Shown: positions 1 to 8,639 of the stretch, in pieces
Layout of the letters: each line of letters starts with the position of its first letter
Position numbering within the stretch: position 1 is the stretch's first letter
Assembly: GCA_016709965.1 (NCBI GenBank)
Contig: JADJLT010000006.1
Coordinates: 1-64,000, forward strand
Reading direction: 5' to 3'
Origin: Betaproteobacteria bacterium
GTDB lineage: Bacteria; Pseudomonadota; Gammaproteobacteria; Burkholderiales; Rhodocyclaceae
DNA length: 64,000 nt
Translations under genes and position numbers: made by a program
Notes under the pieces: generated by a model
What the model was told of the DNA's origin: nothing
Database searches by the model: none
Seen by the model: the letters and a program-made list of their open reading frames with translations, nothing else

Positions 1-168
1 TATGTCGGATTGCTGTTTGCCAAATTCGTCGCGTTCGCGGCGCGTCCGCGTGGCCGCCTCGATGCTGCGCAGACAGCGCCAGCGATAGCCTTGGCGGGTC
101 GGGAAAAGACGCATCACATTTTTGTCGTGATGGACGCGGCAGCAATAGCAAAACACTGTTTCGGTCAT
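1..168 (-). CDS. Small Cys-containing hypothetical protein (C-terminus outside window)
   Basis: The reading frame is open from an ATG at 168 leftwards to the window edge, giving 56 residues without a stop. It starts MTETVFCYCCRVH and has a Cys-rich N-terminus (CYCC) and a further Cys after a YRWRCLRS motif, which suggests a small metal-binding or redox-sensitive protein. I know similar short proteins of unknown function in Betaproteobacteria only vaguely, so no function is assigned. It is divergent from the EAL-domain gene across about 150 bp. The C-terminus cannot be seen. Confidence 0.5.
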   Translation of the reverse strand, partial: MTETVFCYCCRVHHDKNVMRLFPTRQGYRWRCLRSIEAATRTRRERDEFGKQQSDI

Positions 169-319
169 CGCAAGCTCGGGAGTTGAAGATGGGATGTAGC
201 TTGTGCCCGCGATATTTCGGGAAGATGACGGAAATCGTTGGTGCTGACGGCCTTGTGTGTCATCGCGATGAAATAACTGCTTTTTAAACTGGCTAGATTG
301 TTACTTTGGATTCAGCCTG

Positions 320-2155
320 ATGAACGTCCTGGACGATGATGCAGTGGTGGAACTCCGGCGGATCATGGCCGAGGGTTTCCTGTTTCCTGTTTTTCAGCCG
401 ATCCTGGATTTTCGGGTACGCGCTGTTCTGGGTTACGAATCGCTGATTCGCGGGCCGGAAAGCAGCAAGCTGCATTGGCCGGTCAATCTCTTCGCGACAG
501 CCGCCCGGCATGGCCTGACGCAGGATCTGGAGCATGCCTGCCGCGAAGCCAGTCTGCGCGCCTTTGCTGCGCAGCGTCTGCCGGGCCGATTATTCCTGAA
601 CGTCACGCCAGGCTGTTTGCTGGATGATCGCCTGATGAACGGCCACACCCGCGCCTTGCTCGGTGAGCTCGCCATCGCGCCAAACCGGATCGTCCTGGAG
701 CTGACCGAAAACCAGCAGATCACGGACATGCCGGGCATTCAGGAGGCCTTGCTGCATTACCGTGGGCGCGGCTTCCAGATCGCTATCGACGATCTTGGCG
801 AGGGCTTCGCCAACCTGCGCATGTGGTCCGAGTTGCGGCCGGAGTTCGTCAAGATCGACAAGCATTTCATCAACGGCATTGCCGATGACCGCATCAAGTT
901 TCATTTTGCGCGCGCCATGCAGGATCTGGCGGAGATCTGCAATGCTTCGCTGGTCGCCGAAGGGATTGAACGCAGCGAAGATTTCATTTGCATTCGTGAC
1001 ATGGGTATTGCCTGTGGCCAGGGGTATTTCATCGCCCGGCCTGAAACCCGGCCGATTCGCCAGCTGACGGTGCAAACCCTGACTGCGCTCGACCAGCAGT
1101 CGCCGGCGTTGTCGCCGCTGACCGGCGGGCCGGGGCGCCTGCCAACGGCCCGCAGCCTGGCACGGCCGATTGATCCGGTGCCGGCCAATGCCACCAATGA
1201 ATCGGTGTTTGCCCGCTTCGAGTCCGATCCCGGTCTGGATGTTCTGCCGGTGGTGCAGGGCGGGCAGCCGGTCGGCATGATCAACCGGCACAGCATGATC
1301 GACCGTTTTGCCCGACCTTTTCGCAAGGAGTTGTTCGGCCGCAAGAGCTGCGAACTTTTCATGGATCATGCACCGCTCATCGTTGACCAGCACGCCACCA
1401 TTCAGGAGCTGGCGATGATGTTGTCGCTGGCGCCCAAGCATTATCTTTTCGACGGTTTTGTGGTCACCGCTGACGGCAAATATCTGGGTGTTGGCAGCAG
1501 CCACGATCTGATGGCCAAGATTACCGAAATGCAGATCAGCGCGGCGCGCTACGCCAATCCCCTGACCCAGTTGCCAGGAAATGTGCCGATCAATGAACAC
1601 GTCGACCGCATGCTGGAGGGGTCAGATCCCTTCGTCGCCGCCTATATCGACATCGATAACTTCAAGCCCTACAACGATGCGTTTGGCTACCGGCGTGGCG
1701 ACGACGTGATCCAGATTCTGGCCAGATTGATCTGCGACGCCAGTGATGAGCGGATGGATTTCGTCGGCCACATTGGCGGCGATGACTTTTTCGTGGTTTT
1801 TCGCAGCGGCGACTGGGAAATGCGCTGCTGGCAGATGATCAGTACCTTTGCCGAGGCGATGGGCAACTTGCTCGGCGTCGAGGAGCGCTTGCGCGGCGGC
1901 TACATGGCCGAGAACCGGCGTGGCGAATTCGGCTTCCAGGCCTTGCCGACGCTTTCCATCGGTGCCGTCAGGCTCGTGCAGGGCGATTGCGAATCGCACC
2001 GCGAAGTGGCCGCAGCCGCTTCAGCAGCAAAAAAACAGGCCAAGAAAAGGGCCAGGAATGCGGCCAACGAGCCGCTGGGCGGCAGCCTGTTCGTCGAACG
2101 TCGCCGGGTGGGAAGCTTCGACACGTCTCAGTCATTCGGGCGGGTATTCAACTGA
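320..2155 (+). CDS. EAL-CBS-GGDEF cyclic-di-GMP signalling protein
   Basis: This 611-residue cytosolic protein has no membrane segment. Domains in order: EAL phosphodiesterase (about 15-250), a paired CBS-like linker (about 275-400) and a GGDEF domain (about 410-590). EAL catalytic features are kept: ESLIR at 40-44, LNVTP, LELTEN, the IDDLG pair at 157-160, the Lys in FVKID, AEGIE and GQGYF. The GGDEF signature reads GGDDF (486-490) instead of GG[DE]EF, so cyclase activity is doubtful and the domain may instead bind GTP or regulate. The protein therefore most likely degrades cyclic-di-GMP, with the CBS pair possibly sensing an adenosine nucleotide (inference). The start at 320 keeps the helix that normally precedes the first EAL strand; the Shine-Dalgarno is weak. 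Confidence 0.85.
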   Translation: MNVLDDDAVVELRRIMAEGFLFPVFQPILDFRVRAVLGYESLIRGPESSKLHWPVNLFATAARHGLTQDLEHACREASLRAFAAQRLPGRLFLNVTPGCLLDDRLMNGHTRALLGELAIAPNRIVLELTENQQITDMPGIQEALLHYRGRGFQIAIDDLGEGFANLRMWSELRPEFVKIDKHFINGIADDRIKFHFARAMQDLAEICNASLVAEGIERSEDFICIRDMGIACGQGYFIARPETRPIRQLTVQTLTALDQQSPALSPLTGGPGRLPTARSLARPIDPVPANATNESVFARFESDPGLDVLPVVQGGQPVGMINRHSMIDRFARPFRKELFGRKSCELFMDHAPLIVDQHATIQELAMMLSLAPKHYLFDGFVVTADGKYLGVGSSHDLMAKITEMQISAARYANPLTQLPGNVPINEHVDRMLEGSDPFVAAYIDIDNFKPYNDAFGYRRGDDVIQILARLICDASDERMDFVGHIGGDDFFVVFRSGDWEMRCWQMISTFAEAMGNLLGVEERLRGGYMAENRRGEFGFQALPTLSIGAVRLVQGDCESHREVAAAASAAKKQAKKRARNAANEPLGGSLFVERRRVGSFDTSQSFGRVFN

Positions 2156-2177
2156 CGGCGCCTGTTTTCGGGCATTT

Positions 2178-2217
2178 CCACGGTCAACCGGAAAAAACCG
2201 CCGAAATTGAAAATTCA
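2178..2217 (-). repeat. Dispersed ~40-bp element, copy E1
   Basis: On the minus strand this reads an AT-rich block (TGAATTTTCAATTTCGG) followed by TTTTTTCCGGTTGACCG and TGG. It lies between the convergent EAL and patatin genes. It matches the other copies listed in this window over almost its whole length. Confidence 0.7.
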
Positions 2218-2276
2218 GACGCCCGTCAAACGGCGAGTCATTTGAAGCGCTCTTGGCGCGTCGTCGAAATCCTGAT

Positions 2277-3302
2277 TCAGTAGAAGAGTTTTCCCAGGTC
2301 GAGACTGGCCTGCTGGCCGACACTGCTTCGATTTTCTGCCATCCATTGCCAGGCATGTTCGCGGCCGCTGTCGCGCAGCCGTTCGAAGAATGGCAGGTTG
2401 ACCGTCAACTTGCTGCCGGGCGGCAAGTCGCCGAGCAGGCTGTCGGCGGTAATGGCGTGAAAGCGCAAGGCTTCTATTCGGCGTTCAAAACCGCTGCCCG
2501 GTAGCCATTTTGGCCACCAGGTGCCGCCGACTGCTTCACGCAGGTGGGCGAACATCCGCATTTCACGCAGGAACGTGGCGTTGAAGGACAGTTCGAGCAG
2601 GCGCTGGCGGATGTCCGCTGCCGAATCCGGCGTCTCGGCGTAGCGCAGCGGGGTGAGCAAAATGAGCAGAATGTCCGCCGATGTGCATTGGTAGACCAGC
2701 GGGAAAACCGCCGGATTGGCACTGTAGCCACCGTCCCAATAAGGTTCGCCGTCAATGATGATGCTGCGGTGGATGGTCGGCAGGCATGCCGAAGCAAGCA
2801 GGGCGTCGACCGTCAACTCATCGTCGCGGAATATGCGCAGCTTGCCGGAGTTGGCGTGGGTGGCCGCGATGAAAAGTTTCACCGGGCACTCACGGCGCAA
2901 TCGGGTGAAGTCAAACTGCTCTGCCAGAATATCGCGCAAGGGATTCAGGTCGAAGGGGTTGAGTTGCTCGGGACTCAAATGATTGGTCCATTGCAGCATC
3001 AGTTTCATTGCCTGCGCCATGCCGTGGTTATTTTCGCCACCGGACGAGAATGGTGCGCTGGCGGCGACACTGGTCCAGAAATTATTCAGCGTTTCGCGCG
3101 CGCCGTCCCGGCCACCGGTCATCAGGCCGTGGCCGAGGCAGAGCGCGTTCATCGCGCCGGCGCTGGTGCCGCTGATGCCTTCGAAATTGTATTGGCCATC
3201 TTCCAGCAGGGCGTCGAGCACGCCCCAGGTAAACGCGCCATGGGCACCACCGCCCTGCAAGGCGAGGTTGATAAGGTCTGGATCGACTTTACGGGAGAGC
3301 AT
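2277..3302 (-). CDS. Patatin-like phospholipase
   Basis: This 341-residue protein has the complete patatin catalytic set: a glycine-rich oxyanion loop (QGGGAHG, 16-22), the nucleophile elbow GTSAG with Ser47, and the catalytic Asp in DGG at 190-192. Patatin proteins are Ser-Asp dyad lipid acyl hydrolases. No signal peptide or membrane helix is evident, so it is probably cytosolic. This length fits the RssA-like or PHB-depolymerase-like patatins of Betaproteobacteria. A phasin-like gene lies 1 kb away, so a role at polyester granules is possible but unproven. It shares a strand with the upstream DUF4239-like gene, and the 48-bp gap between them is almost entirely a copy of the dispersed element. 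Confidence 0.85.
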   Translation of the reverse strand: MLSRKVDPDLINLALQGGGAHGAFTWGVLDALLEDGQYNFEGISGTSAGAMNALCLGHGLMTGGRDGARETLNNFWTSVAASAPFSSGGENNHGMAQAMKLMLQWTNHLSPEQLNPFDLNPLRDILAEQFDFTRLRRECPVKLFIAATHANSGKLRIFRDDELTVDALLASACLPTIHRSIIIDGEPYWDGGYSANPAVFPLVYQCTSADILLILLTPLRYAETPDSAADIRQRLLELSFNATFLREMRMFAHLREAVGGTWWPKWLPGSGFERRIEALRFHAITADSLLGDLPPGSKLTVNLPFFERLRDSGREHAWQWMAENRSSVGQQASLDLGKLFY

Positions 3303-3303
3303 C

Positions 3304-3343
3304 TGCGGTCAACCCCAAAAATTGCCCAAAAATGAAATTTTCA
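3304..3343 (-). repeat. Dispersed ~40-bp element, copy E2 (diverged core)
   Basis: On the minus strand this reads GAAAATTTCATTTTTGGGC, AATTTTT, then GGGGTTGACCGCAG. The core has GGGG where other copies have CCGG. It fills the 48-bp gap between the DUF4239-like gene (ends 3351) and the patatin gene (starts 3302), so it must lie on any shared transcript. Confidence 0.65.
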
Positions 3344-3350
3344 TATGGAC

Positions 3351-4127
3351 TTAATGTCGTTTGACAACGGCATCGATGATGGGCGCCGGCGTCACCGAGG
3401 TAGGCTGCTGGAACGGGTTGCCCTGAATCAGCACAATCGCCGCCGTCGGCGCCGCCGCAAGGGCAAAGAGAATGACCGCGACCATCGCCGCACGCGGTTT
3501 GTCGAGATGTACGACAGAAATCGACAGCAGGGTCAGGAAGCCGAGAAAAGCCATGCCCAGCCACTTGAGCGGATTGACATGGGTCTGGGTCAGGCTGATG
3601 CGCAGGTCGCGCTCGTCGCGGATTTCGACGGCTTTGCGCAGCATCAGTGCCTGCACGCTATTACTGGTGCCGGCCGCGATTGTCGGACTGGCGAGCAGGT
3701 TGAGCAGGGCGTCAGCGAGGGCTGCCACTTCCGTGCTTGACTGACGGGCCGCCAGCATGGGCCATTCCCCGGCACTGGCTTGCCCATAGTGGGAGACGGC
3801 ATCGAGCACTTCGCCGCGCGCCGGTTCAGCCAGTTGCTGTGACAGAACGACAATGCTGCGCAATGAGTCCGCTTCTTTGAAAACGGCATTCATCGCCCGA
3901 TCATGGGCGCTCCAGGTGTCGTTGGCGAGAAAGGCAAGCGTCAGGCCGAAGAGTACGCCGATGATATTGATGAATGGCGGTGCCACACCCTGCAGCGAGG
4001 CCAGCCAGGCCGAATGGCGCGGCCGGTTGAGGACCCACTGGATGCAGGCAACGGCGGCGAATGTGCCGGCTAAGGCCATGAAAGCGTAGCCGTAGTGATC
4101 GTAATTGTGCCAGTTGCTTTGGGGCAT
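3351..4127 (-). CDS. DUF4239-like integral membrane protein
   Basis: This 258-residue protein has four predicted transmembrane stretches, at about 13-32, 48-68, 190-208 and 212-230. They form two hairpins around a soluble, charged middle region of about 120 residues. The second helix and what follows (FINIIGVLFGLTLAFLANDTW) resemble the DUF4239 (bestrophin-like) family as I remember it. No function is known for this family in bacteria. It is followed on the same strand by the patatin gene, with only a dispersed element between them, so co-transcription is likely. Confidence 0.6.
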   Translation of the reverse strand: MPQSNWHNYDHYGYAFMALAGTFAAVACIQWVLNRPRHSAWLASLQGVAPPFINIIGVLFGLTLAFLANDTWSAHDRAMNAVFKEADSLRSIVVLSQQLAEPARGEVLDAVSHYGQASAGEWPMLAARQSSTEVAALADALLNLLASPTIAAGTSNSVQALMLRKAVEIRDERDLRISLTQTHVNPLKWLGMAFLGFLTLLSISVVHLDKPRAAMVAVILFALAAAPTAAIVLIQGNPFQQPTSVTPAPIIDAVVKRH

Positions 4128-4210
4128 GTTTCGTAAATCCGGTTATGACATCAACCACGGAGTCTGGGCGATGGCAGCGCTCCGCGTCAATCGTCACCCC
4201 GACATACGAT

Positions 4211-4234
4211 AAAAAAAGCCCGGCAGAACCGGGC
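4211..4234 (-). terminator. Rho-independent terminator
   Basis: On the minus strand, GCCCGG, a 5-nt loop and CCGGGC are followed by a run of seven T. It lies about 45 bp beyond the stop of the phasin-like gene (4278-4841) and separates it from the DUF4239-like gene. Confidence 0.8.
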
Positions 4235-4277
4235 AAAATGGAGAGAAACACTCGCTCGTAAAGGCGGCGGGTGCTAA

Positions 4278-4841
4278 TCAGGCCGGCAATTTACGCTTTA
4301 CCTGGCGTTTGCGTGGCGCCGGCTTGCTTTCGGCAATGCCTGTTGTGACTTGCTGAACTTCCCGTTCGGCCAGGTCAATCGTCTGGATCGCTGCGTCACT
4401 CATGCCATGCAGCGTCTGTTCGGCGCCTTCCAGAGTGGTTTTCATTGCTTTCAATGCCAACTCTGCTTCCCAGGGGCTTGTTTTGGTCGCGCGGCGCAGC
4501 GCGGCAAAGGCCATTTCGTCGAAGACACACGCCTGGGCTTCAGCGCTGCGGATCATCGCCTTGTGGACTTCGCTGATGATTTCCAGGGCTTGTTCCAGCA
4601 TCCGGGCCGCGCGAGTGGCGTTGTCTATCCAGAGCGTGCTGGTGATGTCGGGTGGCGATGCCAGTCGGGACTGGTCCAGGCTCGACAGCTGCTTGCCACC
4701 GTACTCGATGGCTTCTCGCCCAGCTGTGGACAGGAGTTCGGAAAGGCGCTGACTCGCGTTGAAATAGGTCGCAGACAGGCTGAGAAAATTGCTTAGCGCG
4801 TGTTCGCGGCTATGGGCAATTTCGTGGGCAGACAAAAACAT
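4278..4841 (-). CDS. Phasin-like granule-associated protein
   Basis: This 187-residue protein is mostly amphipathic alpha helix with no Cys cluster or signal peptide. It ends in a basic, proline-containing tail (KPAPRKRQVKRKLPA). Helical composition, size and the repeated Ala/Glu/Leu pattern around an N-terminal FNASQRLSELL segment fit the phasin family, whose members coat polyhydroxyalkanoate granules. The basic tail could bind DNA or granule phosphate groups, as in PhaM-type or histone-like phasins (inference). It is monocistronic, with its own terminator. The assignment rests on composition and remembered family features, not a catalytic motif. Confidence 0.55.
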   Translation of the reverse strand: MFLSAHEIAHSREHALSNFLSLSATYFNASQRLSELLSTAGREAIEYGGKQLSSLDQSRLASPPDITSTLWIDNATRAARMLEQALEIISEVHKAMIRSAEAQACVFDEMAFAALRRATKTSPWEAELALKAMKTTLEGAEQTLHGMSDAAIQTIDLAEREVQQVTTGIAESKPAPRKRQVKRKLPA

Positions 4842-5015
4842 GGCGCGCTCCCGGTGACGTTGGAGCGCACTAGATTAGCGCTTTGTTGTGACGAAATAAT
4901 GACGCAATCGAATTGCGATGGGCTCGTTGATCATCGGCCCGGTGTTCCATGCAGACACATTGAAACTGGCCACGGATAACGCAGCCAGTTTGTTGTGCGG
5001 TCTGAAGAAAACCAT

Positions 5016-5684
5016 TTAGCGGATCGTCCTGACCCCGTCGGCGGTGCCGAGCAGCAGCAGGTTGGCCGGGCGTAATGCGAACAGGCCGTTGGTGACAACG
5101 CCGGTGATCTGGTTGATTTTTGCTTCCAGCGCCTTTGGATCGGTGATGCTCAGGCCCTTGACGTCGAGAATCAGGTTGCCGTTGTCGGTGATAAAGCCTT
5201 CGCGGAGCACCGGGGTGCCGCCAAGTTTGGCCAGTTCGCGGGCGACATGGGCGCAGGCCATGGGAATCACCTCAACCGGCAGCGGGAATTTGCCCATGGT
5301 GTCGACCAGTTTGGACCCATCGCAAATACAGACGAATGTCCGGGCGACCGCGGCGACAATTTTCTCGCGCGTAAGCGCGCCGCCTCCGCCCTTGATCATG
5401 TTGAGGCCGGCATCGATTTCGTCGGCTCCATCCACGTACACCGGGATGTCGTCCACTTCATTGAGGTCGAAAACCGTGATGCCATGGCCTTCCAGCCGTT
5501 TGCGCGTGGCTTCGGAGCTGGCAACGGCACCTTTGTATCGGTCTTTCAGCGGGGCCAGTGCATCGATAAAGAAATTCGCCGTGGACCCGGTGCCGACCCC
5601 AATGATGCTGCCGGCGGGGGCGGTTTGTGCGACATAGTCGGCGGCGGCCTGTGCGACTGCCTGCTTGAGTTCGTCCTGGGTCAT
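5016..5684 (-). CDS. rpiA: Ribose-5-phosphate isomerase A
   Basis: RpiA interconverts ribose-5-phosphate and ribulose-5-phosphate in the non-oxidative pentose phosphate pathway. The 222-residue protein has the family hallmarks in order: GVGTGSTANFF near the N-terminus, SSEAT, VDGADEID with the catalytic-site Asp pair, and KGGGGALTREK. The length is typical of bacterial RpiA. The start is supported by AGGAG about 8 nt upstream of the ATG. It appears to be a single-gene unit. Confidence 0.97.
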   Translation of the reverse strand: MTQDELKQAVAQAAADYVAQTAPAGSIIGVGTGSTANFFIDALAPLKDRYKGAVASSEATRKRLEGHGITVFDLNEVDDIPVYVDGADEIDAGLNMIKGGGGALTREKIVAAVARTFVCICDGSKLVDTMGKFPLPVEVIPMACAHVARELAKLGGTPVLREGFITDNGNLILDVKGLSITDPKALEAKINQITGVVTNGLFALRPANLLLLGTADGVRTIR

Positions 5685-5811
5685 GGCTTGCTCCTGAAAG
5701 GGTTGGTGCGCATTTTAACCGCGCTTCGGAGCTTGAAAACGGTCATGAAAACTTAACCTAACGATGGATTCATATTCGCTAAACTGGCCATGCTGTTTAA
5801 TGGAGAGAATA

Positions 5812-6390
5812 ATGAGTCAAAAAATCAAGAATGCGCCGGCTGCCAAGGCAGTATCAAGGGCAAAACTGCCAAAAAAGCTGGTGCCGCGCACGGCGCCCAG
5901 CGCCATGCCAACATCGGATGCAGAGATACAGACCGGCACTGTGTCAGTTGCGCCTGAGGCAGCCTCTGTGGCGGCCATTGCACCAAAGCTTTCAGCAAAC
6001 GTCCCAACCGCCAAGGCCGCTCCGGCCAAACGTGCGCGCAAGGTGAGTCAGGTTGAAGAAACCGTAGCCAAGCATCAGAAGGAGCTCGCCGATGCCTTGG
6101 TCATGGCGCAGGCGATAAATTACGATCAGCCCAAGGTGGCGAAGGCAGTGGCGGCCAAGCCTGCTAAGGCCAGGAAGGTGAAGCTGGTTCGTGACAGCTA
6201 TGCCATGCCTGAAAGCGAGTATGCCCAAATTGGCGCCCTCAAGAAACGCCTTGCTGCGCTCGGCAACGAGGTCAAGAAGAGCGAATTGCTGCGCGGCGGA
6301 ATTGTCGCACTGGTCACACTGGATGATGCGGCACTGAAAGAAATGATGGCGCGGGTCGAGCGTATCAAGACTGGGCGGCCAGCCAAATAA
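5812..6390 (+). CDS. Basic Ala/Lys/Pro-rich hypothetical protein
   Basis: This is a 192-residue protein of unknown function. The start at 5812 has GGAGAG just upstream and is preferred to an in-frame ATG 48 nt earlier. Residues 1-100 are low-complexity, rich in Ala, Lys, Pro and Val (AAKAVSRAKLPKK, AKAAPAKRARK). Residues 140-192 form a compact, better-conserved-looking segment (EYAQIGALKKRLAALG, KKSELLRGGIVAL, LKEMMARVERIKTGRPAK). Lys/Arg-rich tails with a short folded end are common in nucleoid- or granule-associated proteins of Rhodocyclales, but I cannot name the family. A terminator follows. Confidence 0.7.
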   Translation: MSQKIKNAPAAKAVSRAKLPKKLVPRTAPSAMPTSDAEIQTGTVSVAPEAASVAAIAPKLSANVPTAKAAPAKRARKVSQVEETVAKHQKELADALVMAQAINYDQPKVAKAVAAKPAKARKVKLVRDSYAMPESEYAQIGALKKRLAALGNEVKKSELLRGGIVALVTLDDAALKEMMARVERIKTGRPAK

Positions 6391-6410
6391 GGTCTTTCTT
6401 TGGGAGGGAA

Positions 6411-6436
6411 ACGGGCGCCGAGGCGTCCGTTTTTTT
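6411..6436 (+). terminator. Rho-independent terminator
   Basis: A 9-bp stem ACGGGCGCC / GGCGTCCGT, containing G-T pairs, is followed by seven T. It ends the hypothetical gene at 5812-6390 and insulates the pst promoter, which begins 11 bp later. Confidence 0.8.
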
Positions 6437-6446
6437 GTAACGGCTA

Positions 6447-6480
6447 TTGTCATCGCACTGTAATAAATGCGCCGTAGACT
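6447..6480 (+). promoter_or_regulatory. Pho box and -10 element of the pst operon
   Basis: Two direct 7-mers, TTGTCAT (6447-6453) and CTGTAAT (6458-6464), are separated by the 4-nt linker CGCA. This is the PhoB-box arrangement of 11-bp period. A -10-like TAGACT (6475-6480) lies exactly 10 nt after the box, the spacing expected when PhoB replaces a -35 element. The downstream operon encodes the phosphate transporter and PhoB/PhoR themselves, so autoregulation under phosphate limitation is expected. Confidence 0.8.
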
Positions 6481-6514
6481 GTGCTGGCTCTTACAACTCA
6501 CCCGAGGACACGAC

Positions 6515-7561
6515 ATGTCGCAATCCCGTATTTTCCGCGCCACGATACTGGCTATTTCCATTGGTTCTATGGCTGGTTCCGTCATGGCTGCTGAAATTAC
6601 CGGTGCTGGTGCATCCTTTCCCGCACCGATCTACGCCAAGTGGGCTGAAGCCTATCAAAAGGCTACCGGCAACAAAATGAACTATCAGTCCATCGGTTCT
6701 GGTGGCGGCATCAAGCAGATCAACGCCAAGACCGTTGATTTTGGTGCCTCGGACATGCCGCTAACGCCGGAAGTCCTCGAGAAAAGTGGTTTGATGCAGT
6801 TCCCGACCGTGATCGGCGGCGAAGTGCTGGTTTTCAACGTTGCAGGTATCAAGTCCGGTGAGTTGCGCCTGACGCCAACCGTGTTGGCCGATATTTACCT
6901 GGGCAAGATCGTCAAGTGGAATGACAAGGCAATTGCCGAACTGAATCCGAAGCTGGCGCTGCCGGATCAGGCCATTGCTGTTGTTCGTCGCGCTGACGGC
7001 TCGGGCACCACCTTCATCTTCACCAACTACCTGTCCAAGGTCAGCCCGGAATGGAAGAGCAAGGTTGGCGAAGGTACGGCAGTGCAGTGGCCGGTTGGTT
7101 TGGGTGGCAAGGGTAACGAAGGTGTTTCCGCATTCGTCCAGCGCATTCCGGGTTCCATTGGTTATGTTGAGTACGCCTACGCACTTGAAAACAAGATGCC
7201 CTACGCCATGCTGCAAAATGCTGATGGCGCATGGCCGGTTCCGAACGAAGCCAGCTTCAAGGCAGCGGCTGCTCATGCTGACTGGAACAAGGCAAAGTTC
7301 TACGAAATCCTGACCAACGAACCGGGCAAGGATTCCTGGCCGATCACCGGCGCTACCTTTATCCTGATACACAAGGTTCAGGACAAGCCGGCTCAAGCCG
7401 TCGAAGTGCTGAAGTTCTTCGAGTGGTCCTACAAGAATGGTGACGCTCTGGCTTCCAAGCTGAATTACGTTCCGTTGCCGGACAGCCTTGTTAAGTCGAT
7501 TTCTGCGGCTTGGGGCGAAGTGAAGGACGCTTCTGGCAAGCCGGTAGTTTCCGCTAAATAA
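6515..7561 (+). CDS. pstS: Phosphate ABC transporter, periplasmic binding protein
   Basis: PstS captures inorganic phosphate in the periplasm and delivers it to the PstCAB channel. The 348-residue protein starts at MSQSRIF and has a Sec signal peptide, probably cleaved after SVMA, leaving mature AEITGAGASFPAP. That mature N-terminus is diagnostic of PstS. Phosphate-binding segments include GAGASFP, SIGSGGGIKQI, DFGASDMPL and RRADGSGTTFIFT. An in-frame start 48 nt upstream is rejected because it would put non-signal sequence in front of the signal peptide. It is the first gene of the Pho-box-controlled operon, and a hairpin behind it probably favours high PstS relative to the membrane components. 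Confidence 0.97.
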   Translation: MSQSRIFRATILAISIGSMAGSVMAAEITGAGASFPAPIYAKWAEAYQKATGNKMNYQSIGSGGGIKQINAKTVDFGASDMPLTPEVLEKSGLMQFPTVIGGEVLVFNVAGIKSGELRLTPTVLADIYLGKIVKWNDKAIAELNPKLALPDQAIAVVRRADGSGTTFIFTNYLSKVSPEWKSKVGEGTAVQWPVGLGGKGNEGVSAFVQRIPGSIGYVEYAYALENKMPYAMLQNADGAWPVPNEASFKAAAAHADWNKAKFYEILTNEPGKDSWPITGATFILIHKVQDKPAQAVEVLKFFEWSYKNGDALASKLNYVPLPDSLVKSISAAWGEVKDASGKPVVSAK

Positions 7562-7594
7562 TCTAGAATAATAAAAACTCGGGCTTGACCCGAT

Positions 7595-7628
7595 GCGACC
7601 TTCGCCGACTGGTGGAGGTCGCTCTTTT
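7595..7628 (+). promoter_or_regulatory. Intercistronic hairpin between pstS and pstC (partial terminator)
   Basis: Perfect 7-bp arms GCGACCT (7595-7601) and AGGTCGC (7616-7622) are followed by TCTTTTC. This lies in the 114-bp pstS-pstC gap. A weak terminator or 3'-end stabiliser here would raise pstS mRNA over pstCAB, as is common for transport operons (inference). Confidence 0.5.
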
Positions 7629-7675
7629 CGTGTCGGCGATGGATGTTTTATCCGTCGGACTGACCATTAACGGAC

Positions 7676-8629
7676 ATGGCCATGAGCGCATCACACACAA
7701 AAGGCAAACTCGGTGACTGGGTGTTCTTCAACCTGACCCGAATCTTTGCGATCATTACGCTTGCCCTGTTGGTGGGTATTGTCATCTCGCTCACCTGGAG
7801 TGCGATGCCATCAATTACCAAATTCGGATTTGGCTTTCTGACCAGCTCGGAGTGGAATCCCCCGGCCGAGCGTTTCGGTGCGCTGGTGCCGATGTATGGC
7901 ACGATTGTCACCTCGCTGATCGCACTGGTTGTTGCCTTGCCAATCAGTTTCGGCATTGCCTTGTTTCTGACCGAACTTTCACCGGGCTGGCTGCGTCGTC
8001 CGCTAGGCATCGCCATTGAACTGCTCGCCGGTATTCCCAGTATCGTTTATGGTATTTGGGGCTTGCTGGTCTTCGCGCCCATTTTTGGCGAGTACGTTCA
8101 ACCCTTCCTCGCCAACACGCTGGGCCGCCTGCCCTTGATTGGCTCGTTGTTCAGCGGTGCGCCGCTCGGTATCGGCATTCTCGCGGCTGGCATCATTCTG
8201 GCCATCATGATCATCCCCTTTGTGACCTCGGTGATGCGCGATGTTTTCGAGCTCGTGCCGCCGATGTACAAGGAGTCGTGCTACGGACTGGGCGGTACAA
8301 CCTGGGAGGTGGTCTGGAAAGTGGTGCTGCCCTATACCCGGGTTGGTGTCATTGGTGGCGTCATGCTCGGACTGGGGCGTGCGCTCGGCGAGACGATGGC
8401 AGTGACGTTTGTTATCGGTAATGCCAGCCTGCTGTCCAATTTCTCGCTTTTCCTGCCGGGTAACAGTATTACGTCGGCGCTGGCCAACGAGTTTGGCGAA
8501 GCTACGCCGGGTCTTTACACCTCAGCGCTGATCGAATTGGGCCTGATCCTTTTCGTGATTACTTTCATCGTTCTCTCGATGTCCAAACTGTTGCTGCTCT
8601 CGCTTGAGAAGCAGAGCGGCAAACAATAA
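7676..8629 (+). CDS. pstC: Phosphate ABC transporter permease PstC
   Basis: PstC is one half of the inner-membrane phosphate channel and pairs with PstA. The 317-residue protein has about six transmembrane helices. The permease (EAA-like) loop is seen in the segment SCYGLGGTTWEVVWKVVLP followed by GLGRALGETMAVTFVIGN, which is typical of PstC. Starts at 7676 and 7682 are both possible; neither changes the domain content. It is the second gene of the pst operon, 10 nt before pstA. Confidence 0.96.
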   Translation: MAMSASHTKGKLGDWVFFNLTRIFAIITLALLVGIVISLTWSAMPSITKFGFGFLTSSEWNPPAERFGALVPMYGTIVTSLIALVVALPISFGIALFLTELSPGWLRRPLGIAIELLAGIPSIVYGIWGLLVFAPIFGEYVQPFLANTLGRLPLIGSLFSGAPLGIGILAAGIILAIMIIPFVTSVMRDVFELVPPMYKESCYGLGGTTWEVVWKVVLPYTRVGVIGGVMLGLGRALGETMAVTFVIGNASLLSNFSLFLPGNSITSALANEFGEATPGLYTSALIELGLILFVITFIVLSMSKLLLLSLEKQSGKQ

Positions 8630-8639
8630 GGTCCGGACC

